Positions 14,816-22,720 of a stretch of DNA of 24,135 bases are shown here, piece by piece (position 1 is the first letter of the stretch; the number at the start of each line of letters is the position of its first letter). The stretch lies in NCBI GenBank assembly GCA_934102255.1, contig CAKOSN010000031.1, positions 1-24,135 on the forward strand, in the 5' to 3' direction. A model generated the notes under the pieces. The model was given only the letters and a program-made list of their open reading frames with translations. It was not told the DNA's origin and made no database searches. Made by a program: the position numbers and the translations under genes. This stretch comes from an uncultured Bacilli bacterium. Lineage in GTDB: Bacteria; Bacillota_I; Bacilli_A; RF39; UBA660.

Positions 14816-16408
14816 TTATTTTAAAACAAATTTAAAACCACTATCATTTTTAACTAATCCGTCCGTAACGATTACCAAGTTATTATAGTTAAAATTACTT
14901 AAGAAAGTATCACCTTTAACGATATTTTTAATTTTAGGAAATTTATTAACTAAATTAGCTATTTTACTAGCATCTTCACCATTTACTTTAGCTTCTTTAA
15001 CATAACTACTTATATTACTTAACCAACTACTTTTATCTTTACTATCATAATATTCTTTAATATCATTATAACTAACATCATAAATAGATGCTAAATAATC
15101 AAAAAATGTTTCTTCTACTATTTTATAATTCTTTAAAAACTCATTATAAAAAGTATAGCTAACTTCATGAGTAGTATAATCATAATTACCAAAACTAGCA
15201 CTATCTAATATATTTACTAAGATAAAATGATATAAAATTAAATTTTCATCAAGACTTAATACTTCTTTTTGCATGTTATATAGCATTAACTGTTTAACAC
15301 TATTTTTTAATAAATAACTTTCTATAACACCATTGGTATTATCTGTTAAAAATTCATTTATATTAACATCATTTAGTTTACTAAAATCATCACTATTAAT
15401 TAATCTACTCCAATAACTATTTCTGACTAACCTTCCGTCTATTAACCATATAGTACTCAATAAATCTTCGATTTCTTTATCACTATAAGCATTAAAATAG
15501 TTACAAAATTTTAACATATCGCCTTTAAATAAAGCCTCATAATACTCTACTAATGGTTTATCATTATCTAAAAAGCTTAACAAAAATAATTTACTTTCAT
15601 GTTTTCTTTCTTCTAAATTGTTGTAACTAAAACTAAAATTTTTATTAACAGGCTTATAATCACATTTTAAAATATTATAATTATAAGACTCTGCTGCAGC
15701 CTCATTTAAGAAAGATACTCCTACTTCACCTGGTAATTTATAATTATTTTTATTATCTTCACAAGGCACAACAAACATATGATTAAATTCATGATTTATC
15801 GTATCATATAAACTCATATATAAATCATCAGCTGTATTAGCATTCTTTAAGATATTATTTAAGGATATAACTATTAAATTATCATTTTCAAAATACTCCC
15901 CCAACTGGTCTTGTTCACTAAAGTTACCTATTAATATTTTTAAAGACAATAATTTATGTACATCATCTTTTCTTCTATTATCTAGAAGTGCCCTATTTAT
16001 AATATCTAAGATAATATTTTCTATATATTTTTTAATATCATCTTCTTTTATATCACTTATTAATAAATAATTTTCTTTACCTTGAATATAATTTTCACTA
16101 TTATAATTTATAATATTATATAAATATGTTTTATTAGCACTATTATCATAAGTACAAGCGATATCACTTATTTTACCTAAACTTACTAGTTCTTGTAACT
16201 CTTTATTACTTAATAAAGTTTTGCTACCTAAGTTAAGGGAAATATCATTTATTTGATTGATAAAACTGATATTACTATTATTACTATCTTGGTTAGTCGC
16301 TTTGGCACTAACTAAATCATTATCAAAGCCACTTACAAAAGAAACTATAGTTATTGAAAGACAAAGTCCCAATATTGCACCCATCTTGCCTAATTTTTTT
16401 ATTGTCAT
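14816..16408 (-). CDS. Secreted HExxH putative metalloprotease, paralogue 2 (divergent)
   Basis: This 530-residue protein is the most divergent of the four. It has a classical signal peptide: KKLGK, a hydrophobic core at about 10-27, and a signal peptidase I type AKA at 35-37. It is therefore likely to be released and not lipid-anchored. HEFNH is at 206-210 and EAAAES at 236-241. DVHKL..L lies upstream, a Cys (VPCED) after the motif, and EETFFDYLASIYDVS and KFPKI in the C-terminal part. The catalytic signature is intact. The ATG has only a distant AGAGAG as ribosome-binding site. It is the first gene of the three-gene run, 174 bp after prfB on the same strand. Confidence 0.72.
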   Translation of the reverse strand: MTIKKLGKMGAILGLCLSITIVSFVSGFDNDLVSAKATNQDSNNSNISFINQINDISLNLGSKTLLSNKELQELVSLGKISDIACTYDNSANKTYLYNIINYNSENYIQGKENYLLISDIKEDDIKKYIENIILDIINRALLDNRRKDDVHKLLSLKILIGNFSEQDQLGEYFENDNLIVISLNNILKNANTADDLYMSLYDTINHEFNHMFVVPCEDNKNNYKLPGEVGVSFLNEAAAESYNYNILKCDYKPVNKNFSFSYNNLEERKHESKLFLLSFLDNDKPLVEYYEALFKGDMLKFCNYFNAYSDKEIEDLLSTIWLIDGRLVRNSYWSRLINSDDFSKLNDVNINEFLTDNTNGVIESYLLKNSVKQLMLYNMQKEVLSLDENLILYHFILVNILDSASFGNYDYTTHEVSYTFYNEFLKNYKIVEETFFDYLASIYDVSYNDIKEYYDSKDKSSWLSNISSYVKEAKVNGEDASKIANLVNKFPKIKNIVKGDTFLSNFNYNNLVIVTDGLVKNDSGFKFVLK

Positions 16409-16582
16409 GTAATAAATACTCTCTTTTCTTTGTTTAATTATTTAAACTCTTTTTTAACTTTTTATTCCTAATACACTCTTTATATTCTTGCATAAATTTT
16501 AATTTTTTTACTTATTAATAAATTAGTTAAAGTAAAAATCATGCCATTATTTTTCAACTAATTTCATCTAAATGATGCTATA

Positions 16583-17666
16583 TCACTTTTTTAATCTTAA
16601 TACTGACTCCATTATTGCCAATATATCCCCGTCTAAAACTTTAAAAGCTTGACTAGTTTCATAGCCACTTCTTAAATCTTTAACCAAGGTATATGGTTCT
16701 AAAACATAATTTCTAATTTGACTACCAAAATTAATACTATCACTAATACCTTTTTCTTTATTTAACTCTGCTTCTTTTTTCTCAACTTCTAATTGGTACA
16801 ATTTCGATTTAAGCATTTCCATAGCACGTTCCTTATTACGAAGTTGACTTCTTTCTACCTGACAAGATACTACTATCTTTGTTGGTAAATGGGTTATACG
16901 AACAGCTGAATCACTAGTATTTACGGATTGACCGCCAGCACCACTAGAATGAAAAACATCGATTTTTAAATCTTCATCTTTAATTTCAATATCACTTATT
17001 TTATCAAATTCTGGCACTACAGTAACCGAGGCAAAAGATGTATGTCTTCTCTTATTAGAATCAAATGGTGATATTCTAACCAATCTATGCACACCTTTTT
17101 CGCCTTTAAAATAACCATAACTCATATTACCGCTAATTCTTAGTGTAACCGACTTTACACCAGCTTCTTCACCTTTTAAAAAGTCAATAACTTCATACTT
17201 ATAGCCATTAGACTCACAAAATCTTTCATACATTCGAAGTAACATTGAAGCCCAGTCCATAGCTTCCGTTCCGCCAGCTCCTGGGTGTATTTCTAAAAAG
17301 CAATTCAAATTATCATAAGGCCCATTAAGTAGAGTTGCTACTTCTAAGTCTTCTACTAATTTTTCCGCATTTAAAAACTCAGTTTCTAAATCATCTTTTA
17401 AACTATCATCCAAACTAACTAACTCGATTAAATCCTTTAAACCATTAACAATAGTATTAGCTTTCTTTAAATCACCTAGTTCTTTTTTTAAACTAATAAG
17501 TTCACTATTAACTTTACTTGCATACGCATTATTAGTCCAAATATCAGGTTGATTTAAAATATCTTCTAACTCTTTTATTCTTTTATCTTTAACATTTACG
17601 TCAAAGCGACCTCCCAATATCACTTAACTTATTTACTAATACATTATATCTTTCATTAATATCCAT
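16583..17666 (-). CDS. prfB: Peptide chain release factor 2, with programmed +1 frameshift
   Basis: RF2 recognises UAA and UGA in the ribosomal A site and triggers peptide release. The true start is ATG 17666, with AAGGAG 8 nt upstream. Reading gives 21 codons up to CTT, then an in-frame TGA (17601-17603). Slipping +1 past the T (CTT T GAC) joins the long frame to 16583, for 360 residues. The anticodon-like SPF motif is at 199-201 and the catalytic GGQ at 244-246, near the positions in E. coli RF2. RF2 level sets how often the shift happens, so the gene is autoregulated. Its first 11 bp overlap the end of the kinase-like gene upstream, implying translational coupling. That neighbour is unusual; in many Firmicutes secA precedes prfB. 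Confidence 0.96.
17600..17615 (-). promoter_or_regulatory. prfB +1 frameshift site
   Basis: On the minus strand the site reads GGGAGG TCG CTT TGA C. The internal Shine-Dalgarno-like GGGAGG (17610-17615) is three nt before CTT, the same spacing as in the well-known E. coli site. The weak stop context TGAC favours shifting when RF2 is scarce. Confidence 0.95.
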
Positions 17667-18402
17667 TGTTTATTCTCCTTAAAACTATATCTATATCTTT
17701 AAGACAAGACTTATCATCAACTAGCAAAGATTTTTGCAAGCTAATATAAAACTCATCTAAACTATCAGTAACACTAATTATACCACAACCTAAAGCAGCT
17801 CTGTTAAAATCTCTTATTCTTAAATAATTTAATATCTCATATAAACTATACTCTCCTAAGTCTTTAAAAATACTTCTTAATATCGTTTGCCATATTTTAT
17901 AAGCTATTTCTATATAAATTTTATTTTCATCAAAACTGTTATTAAGCTCTGACAAATCAAAATCCAATAAATATAAATTACCATTTTTATAAAGAATATT
18001 ACCTTTATGAATATCAAATAAATTAATGTTATTAGAAGCCAACTCTTTAATACTTTCTAATAAATTTCGGTAAGATTCCAGTAACTCTCTTATATTAGTA
18101 TCTCTGCTTATAAAATCAATACTAGGGGCATTTATAAATTTAGTACTATATCCTAAAATATCATCATCCGTAACATATATATCATGTGGTAATATCAAGC
18201 TCTTTTTATTTTCCAACCCCATTAATTTAGTTAATACTTCTAGGATATCTCTTCCTATCTTTTCATCTAATTTCTGATAACATTCTAAAAATATTTTAAC
18301 CACATAGCCATTAGCTTGAAAATATAATTTATTAGAACTTTGTACATTAAAACTTCTTAATCTCGGTATATCATTTATACTTTTTACCTTAACTATTGCC
18401 AT
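17656..18402 (-). CDS. Kinase-like protein C of a tandem triplet
   Basis: The 248-residue protein has the marks of a small protein-kinase/aminoglycoside-phosphotransferase-like fold. A beta-3-like VVKIF has Lys36; a catalytic-loop-like DIHKGNIL has Asp130 and Asn135; and LLDFD at 145-149 supplies the metal-binding Asp147. The His before the catalytic Asp is replaced (LFD for H-x-D). The N-terminus MAIVKVKSI and a LPHDIYVTDDDILGY segment (about 71-85) are shared with the two genes upstream. Substrate is unknown; it could phosphorylate a protein or small molecule or be a pseudokinase. It starts 3 bp after the previous gene and its end overlaps prfB by 11 bp. Confidence 0.6.
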   Translation of the reverse strand: MAIVKVKSINDIPRLRSFNVQSSNKLYFQANGYVVKIFLECYQKLDEKIGRDILEVLTKLMGLENKKSLILPHDIYVTDDDILGYSTKFINAPSIDFISRDTNIRELLESYRNLLESIKELASNNINLFDIHKGNILYKNGNLYLLDFDLSELNNSFDENKIYIEIAYKIWQTILRSIFKDLGEYSLYEILNYLRIRDFNRAALGCGIISVTDSLDEFYISLQKSLLVDDKSCLKDIDIVLRRINNGY

Positions 18403-18405
18403 AAT

Positions 18406-19119
18406 TTATCCAATCTTCAAACATCTTCTTATATCGCCAACTGTTTCTACTTTTTCTTGATTCTTCTTAGCTAATTTAAGTTTAAGTAAGTTTATAAAAG
18501 CCACATAATCAGCACTTTTTAAACTATCTATTCTCATTTTTATATAATTAATGTCTATATCATTTAACAATTTTAAATCATATGAATCAACTATTCTATC
18601 AATAACTAAATTAAACAAGTTCATTCCCATTATTTTATACGCCATATCCACATCATCAAAATATATACAATCATCAAAATCAATTAAATGTAGACAATAA
18701 CCGTCAAATAAAACATTGCCACTCCAAATATCAGGATTTAATATTCTCTTAGCACTAATCTTCTTTATATCTTCTAAAAGACAATTTAACATGCTAATTA
18801 TCGAACTAATAAGTACATTATCATTTAAATATAAAAAAGGTTTTCCACAACAGATATGCATACTATAACCTAAAAACTCATCATCGGTTATATACATGTT
18901 CTGTGGTAACTCTAAATACCTAATATCTTCCAACCTAGATAATTCTTCTAATACTTTAAAACGATTATAATTAACTTTATTCTTTAATGACCTATCATAA
19001 GCATTTAAAATTTTTAAATATTCTCCATTTTTATAATAAATCTTATTTCTACTCCATACCATTAATTCTTCCGAAGGAAGTCTTAAATCGTCAATATTTT
19101 TTACTCTAATTATTGCCAC
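18406..19119 (-). CDS. Kinase-like protein B of a tandem triplet
   Basis: This 237-residue paralogue has the key residues at the same positions as its neighbour: Lys36 (YLKIL), Asp130 and Asn135 in DIWSGNVL, and Asp147 in LIDFDD. The shared LPQNMYITDDEFLGY segment lies at about 71-85. The C-terminus closes with ETVGDIRRCLKIG, which is also found in gene A but not in C. The start is GTG, with AGAGG 6-7 nt upstream inside the end of the previous gene, so translation is probably coupled. Only 2 bp separate it from gene A. It is a divergent kinase-like protein of unknown substrate. Confidence 0.6.
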   Translation of the reverse strand: MAIIRVKNIDDLRLPSEELMVWSRNKIYYKNGEYLKILNAYDRSLKNKVNYNRFKVLEELSRLEDIRYLELPQNMYITDDEFLGYSMHICCGKPFLYLNDNVLISSIISMLNCLLEDIKKISAKRILNPDIWSGNVLFDGYCLHLIDFDDCIYFDDVDMAYKIMGMNLFNLVIDRIVDSYDLKLLNDIDINYIKMRIDSLKSADYVAFINLLKLKLAKKNQEKVETVGDIRRCLKIG

Positions 19120-19121
19120 CT

Positions 19122-19841
19122 TTAACCTCTTTTAGTTAAACTTAAACATTTTCTTAAATCACCAACAGTTTTCACCTTACTTTTAGCATAGTTTTCCAAC
19201 TTCCACCTAAGTAGTTCAAAATACAAATCATAATTAGTACTCTTTAAACTTTTAAAATTCTCTTCTAGCTTTTCTAAATCACGTTCCATTAATATTGGAC
19301 TATCTAAATCATTTTTCATTAGGCAAATACATAAAGTTTCAAATATATTATGTAAAGTTCTAAGATATACTCTATCATCAGAATAAATACTATTATCAAA
19401 ATCAATTAAATACATCTTTCCGTCAAACAAAATATTATTAGAAGTAGTATCATAATTAAATATTCTATTACTAGCAAGTATTTTTATATCTTTTCTAAGT
19501 AGTTTAAAAGCTTTTATAACATCATCTAGCTTACTATCTAAGCTTATATCCTCTATCGTTTTAGCATCTTTAATTCTCGAAGTATATCCTAATAAACAAT
19601 CATCAGTCATATAAATATTTTGAGGTAAAACTAAATATTTAGTTCCTTGTAAATTCATAACTTTAGTTAATATTTCTAATCTTTCTTGATTTTCTTCTAA
19701 TTGTAAATCACCTTGCATAAATGGCAATCTTTTAAAATAAAGTGAAGGCGTATACTGATAAACTTCACCATTACCACCTCTTATTTTAGGTACATCAGGT
19801 AATTTAATATCTTCAATACTTTTTACTTTAATAATAGCCAT
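19122..19841 (-). CDS. Kinase-like protein A of a tandem triplet
   Basis: I start this gene at ATG 19841, where the shared N-terminus MAIIKVKSIED begins, giving 239 residues. The longer frame from 19898 runs through a consensus promoter and cannot be fully transcribed from it. Lys37 (YFKRL), Asp131 and Asn136 in DTTSNNIL, and Asp147 in LIDFDN keep the kinase-like core, though the loop is the least canonical of the three. LPQNIYMTDDCLLGY is at about 72-86, and the C-terminus has VKTVGDLRKCLSL. The ribosome-binding site (AGGACGG) is a little distant. It is first in the operon leading through B and C to prfB. Confidence 0.6.
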   Translation of the reverse strand: MAIIKVKSIEDIKLPDVPKIRGGNGEVYQYTPSLYFKRLPFMQGDLQLEENQERLEILTKVMNLQGTKYLVLPQNIYMTDDCLLGYTSRIKDAKTIEDISLDSKLDDVIKAFKLLRKDIKILASNRIFNYDTTSNNILFDGKMYLIDFDNSIYSDDRVYLRTLHNIFETLCICLMKNDLDSPILMERDLEKLEENFKSLKSTNYDLYFELLRWKLENYAKSKVKTVGDLRKCLSLTKRG

Positions 19842-19869
19842 ACAATCACAATCCGTCCTAGTAGTCATT

Positions 19870-19898
19870 AGGATATTACAGTTAATCTTTAAAGTCAA
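19870..19898 (-). promoter_or_regulatory. Promoter of the kinase-like triplet and prfB operon
   Basis: The minus strand has TTGACT (19893-19898), a 17-nt spacer and TATCCT (19870-19875), about 28 bp before the ATG at 19841. It is the only strong promoter seen before the four-gene run. Confidence 0.65.
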
Positions 19899-20012
19899 TT
19901 AAAATAAGCCAATTTTTTTAAGTATTTTAGTTCAAAATATGCTACTATATGCTTATAGTTACCTAAGTATATAAAAGGGTTATTTTCAAGCCTTAAAAGA
20001 ATTTAAGAAAAG

Positions 20013-20036
20013 AAAAAAGATACTATTTCTAGTACC
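20013..20036 (-). terminator. Terminator of the SDR gene
   Basis: On the minus strand GGTACTA pairs with TAGTATC around the loop GAAA (one G-U pair) and is followed by TTTTTT. The stem begins at the last base of the stop codon. Confidence 0.8.
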
Positions 20037-20824
20037 TAAATATCAAAAGTATAACCACCGTCTACAGCAATATTTTGGGCTGTTATATTTTTAGCTTCTT
20101 CACTGGCAAGGTATAATACCATGGAAGCTATATCACCAACAGTTTGTGGACGTCCTAATGGAATAGCATCGGTTGATTGTTTAAATGTTTCTTCTCTAAT
20201 ACTATTATCTTTCTTAGTAAAATCATCTAAAATACCTTCCCACATATTAGTACGAACAATCCCTGGTAAAACAGAATTAACATTAACATTATAAGGAGCC
20301 AATTCTCGAGCCATGCTGCTGCTTATTGCCATAATTCCCGCTTTAGTCGTAGCATAAACATTCGAACCACTATTACAAATTCTTCCGGCAATACTAGACA
20401 TATTAATAATTTTACCAAACTTTTGCTTTTTTAAAACGGGAGTTAAGGCTTTACACATATATACAGTTCCTTTTAAATTGATATCAATTAAAGCATCAAC
20501 GGTTTCAATCGGCATTTCATCAATAGGCACTAATTTACAAATGCCTGCTGAATTAACTACGATATCAATACGCCCTAACTTCTCTACAACAAAAGCCACT
20601 AATTTTTCAATCATCTTATAATCAGTAACATCAACTTTGCAAGCAACAGCTCGTCCCCCAGTAGCACTTATCTCTTCTTTAACTTTTCTAATTCTATCTT
20701 CCTTATTATCACATAACACTACCGTAGCGCCGCAATTACTAAACTCTTTAGCGCACTCTTCCCCAATACCGCTACCAGCTCCGGTAATAAGCACTACTTT
20801 TTCTTTAAAATCAAAATTTAACAT
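20036..20824 (-). CDS. Short-chain dehydrogenase/reductase (SDR), FabG-like
   Basis: This 262-residue classical SDR should catalyse NAD(P)-dependent oxidation or reduction of a hydroxyl/keto group in the cytoplasm. The cofactor motif TGAGSGIG is at residues 14-21, NSAG at 91-94, the catalytic Ser in NMSSIAG at about 144, and YATTK with Tyr157 and Lys161. The C-terminal PLGRP...VGDIASMVLYLASEEA and ITAQNIAVDGGY segments are family-typical. Asp39 after the second beta strand (VVLCDN) favours NAD over NADP. The substrate cannot be told: 3-oxoacyl-ACP, sugar and polyol dehydrogenases all look alike here. It stands alone with its own terminator and an AAAGGAG site, with no fatty-acid genes next to it. 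Confidence 0.9.
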   Translation of the reverse strand: MLNFDFKEKVVLITGAGSGIGEECAKEFSNCGATVVLCDNKEDRIRKVKEEISATGGRAVACKVDVTDYKMIEKLVAFVVEKLGRIDIVVNSAGICKLVPIDEMPIETVDALIDINLKGTVYMCKALTPVLKKQKFGKIINMSSIAGRICNSGSNVYATTKAGIMAISSSMARELAPYNVNVNSVLPGIVRTNMWEGILDDFTKKDNSIREETFKQSTDAIPLGRPQTVGDIASMVLYLASEEAKNITAQNIAVDGGYTFDI

Positions 20825-20899
20825 AACTATTCTCCTTTTATTCTACATTTATATAATAACACAAAAAGACTAATTTCATTTATTAAACTTCTAAATTTA

Positions 20900-20929
20900 T
20901 TTACTTTAAATCAAATTTTAATATATAAT
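20900..20929 (+). promoter_or_regulatory. Promoter of the DUF3990 cassette
   Basis: TTTACT (20900-20905), an 18-nt spacer and a perfect TATAAT (20924-20929) lie about 40 bp before the ATG. A strong AAGGAGG follows at 20955-20961. Confidence 0.65.
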
Positions 20930-20968
20930 GAACTTAAGAAAAGCAATAAATTAAAAGGAGGAAAAAAT

Positions 20969-21421
20969 ATGCAAATTATATATCAAGGTAGTTATTCTCA
21001 AGTTAAAAATCCCTGTATAATTCAAGGAAAATATCCAAAAGATTTTGGAGAAGGATTTTACTGTACAATCTTAAGGGAACAAGCAGAAAAGTGGGCAAGA
21101 AAATATGATACATCTTTTATCAACATATACGAATATCATGAGAATTCTAATTTAAAAATAAAAGAATTTACCTTAATGACAGAAGAATGGTTAGATTTCA
21201 TAATAAATTGTCGTAACGGAAAAAAGCATGAATATGATATTGTGATTGGCGCTATGGCAGACGACCAAGTATATAATTATGTAAACGACTTAATAAATGG
21301 CATAATTACAAGAGAAGCATTTTGGGAACTTGCTAAATTTAAACACCCAACTCATCAAATCGCCTTCTGTTCAAAAAATGCTTTAAATTGTTTAAAATTT
21401 ATTGCTGCTGAGGAAATATAA
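20969..21421 (+). CDS. DUF3990 family protein, possible ADP-ribosyltransferase-like toxin
   Basis: The 150-residue protein matches the DUF3990 pattern. It has an N-terminal YQGSYSQVKNP (the usual form is Y-H-G-S), then DFGEGFYCT at residues 25-33, EQAEKWA, a WLDFI..CRN segment, YDIVIGAMADD, and the closing F-CSKNALNCLKFI. As I recall the family, its fold is related to ADP-ribosyltransferases, with the G-x-G-F-Y-x-T strand typical of NAD-binding ARTs. The usual His at YHGS is Gln here, which could reduce activity. Its start is fixed by AAGGAGG. It is followed after 1 bp by a second small gene, the arrangement of a toxin-antitoxin cassette; that role is inferred. Confidence 0.75.
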   Translation: MQIIYQGSYSQVKNPCIIQGKYPKDFGEGFYCTILREQAEKWARKYDTSFINIYEYHENSNLKIKEFTLMTEEWLDFIINCRNGKKHEYDIVIGAMADDQVYNYVNDLINGIITREAFWELAKFKHPTHQIAFCSKNALNCLKFIAAEEI

Positions 21422-21422
21422 T

Positions 21423-21869
21423 ATGCGTGAAAATGATAATGATAATAATCTATTCTTTGTATGTAGTATAATTGAATATATTGCCCGAGAAACTAAAAAT
21501 ACTAAAGAATATATCGTAAAGAAACTAGGAAAAGAAAACATTAATAAAATTTATACCTTAGCAGAAGTATACCACTGTGAAAACATTGAAAAAATAACTG
21601 ATGAAATTATTAAAGATAATAAAATAGAAACTGGAAATTACGATATTCTAAAGGAATGCAAATATAAAATTCCTACATTTTGGGAAATAGGCAAAGTTTA
21701 TCAGCACTTAATAATGAAAATAAATAGTGACAAAAATGAATATATTAACACCCTAATTACCGTTTTAACCTCATGGATTATTCCTAAAATCGACAATTAC
21801 AATAGCAGTCTATACTATGAAAACCCCGATTACATTTACGAATGTTATAAAGAAAATAAAATATTATAA
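21423..21869 (+). CDS. Partner of DUF3990 gene, DUF3791-like N-terminus
   Basis: I start at ATG 21423, one base past the previous stop, with GAGGA about 8 nt upstream; the frame is open further back, but only to a TTG inside the other gene. The 148-residue product begins with an acidic stretch, then LFFVCSIIEYIARETKNTKEYIV, which resembles DUF3791 proteins that commonly accompany DUF3990. The second half (YKIPTFWEIGKVYQHLI and a C-terminal SSLYYENPDYIYECYKE) is not one I can name. Coupled translation suggests a complex with the DUF3990 protein, possibly as antitoxin. No membrane segment or signal peptide is seen. Confidence 0.65.
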   Translation: MRENDNDNNLFFVCSIIEYIARETKNTKEYIVKKLGKENINKIYTLAEVYHCENIEKITDEIIKDNKIETGNYDILKECKYKIPTFWEIGKVYQHLIMKINSDKNEYINTLITVLTSWIIPKIDNYNSSLYYENPDYIYECYKENKIL

Positions 21870-21885
21870 AGTTTTAAAAATTTAC

Positions 21886-21912
21886 AAGAAAGCCCCAAAC
21901 TTTCTTTTTTTA
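21886..21912 (+). terminator. Terminator of the DUF3990 cassette
   Basis: AAGAAAG (21886-21892) and CTTTCTT (21900-21906) form a perfect 7-bp stem around CCCCAAA and are followed by TTTTTAT, 17 bp past the second stop codon. Confidence 0.8.
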
Positions 21913-21946
21913 TCCTTTTAATAGCAATCCAACTACTATAATTATG

Positions 21947-21984
21947 AAAAAAGAGTAAATAAGATTTTTTCTTAAAATACTCTT
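21947..21984 (-). terminator. Terminator of the PrsW-like gene
   Basis: On the minus strand AAGAGT pairs with ACTCTT, with an inner TAAG/CTTA stem, and is followed by TTTTTTC. It begins 15 bp past the stop of the PrsW-like gene. Confidence 0.6.
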
Positions 21985-21998
21985 AATAATTATAAAAA

Positions 21999-22699
21999 CT
22001 AAATATGAAAACTAATAATAAACAATAAACTGTATATTATCATTATTAATTTTTTCCAGATATTAACTTTAATAACATCATTATTTGTATCTCCAGTTTT
22101 AACTTTACAAATAATATAAATTAATGGAAATAAATAAGCGGGAATAGCAGCAAAAGTAAGTAATACATAAAGTTTATTGCCACTGGTATTTAAGAGCAAA
22201 TAATCCCAACTACCATGAATGACAGCAGGCAATACAAACGCTAATACTTTATAAACATCCGACTTTTTCTTATTAGATTCTCTACAATCGTATGCTCTAA
22301 TAAGAATAACAACCATAAGTAAAGCAAAGAATAAATGAACTGGTCCTATTGCTCTAAGAAGTAATTGATTATAATTACCATTCATTCTTGAATAATAACA
22401 ATAATCTTCAATTGAAGTAAAGACGGCTGATATTATAAAGCAATTATATATTAAATCATTTTTACTTTGAGGCTTACTGAATATAGTACAATAAAGTCTC
22501 AAAGCTTCTTCAGTTACTCCAGCAACAAATAGCCAATGTAAAAAAGAACTAGAATCCAAAAAATCAAACAAAGAACCAATAAAAAGAGTTCCAATTGAAA
22601 AAATATAATGTTTAATAAATTTTTATTTTTACCATATTTAAACCATAATGCAAACAACATTACAGCCAATGGTACCGAACTAATAATAAACTGCAACAT
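21999..22699 (-). CDS. PrsW-like intramembrane protease, interrupted by a frameshift
   Basis: Two overlapping frames make one PrsW family protein. The first runs from ATG 22699 (membrane segment, then KYGKNKN) and the second continues to 21999. A -1 shift near 22616-22622 joins them into about 233 residues. The second part has the PrsW motifs: EEALR, then FTSIED, HLFFALL and HGSWDYLL, with several membrane helices. In Bacillus, PrsW makes the first cut in an anti-sigma factor; the target here is unknown. Without a shift the first frame ends in a 61-residue stub that lacks all motifs. The gene follows the Asn-rich membrane protein by 21 bp and probably shares its transcript. Confidence 0.7.
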
Positions 22700-22720
22700 A
22701 ATAAATTTTCCTAAAGACCA

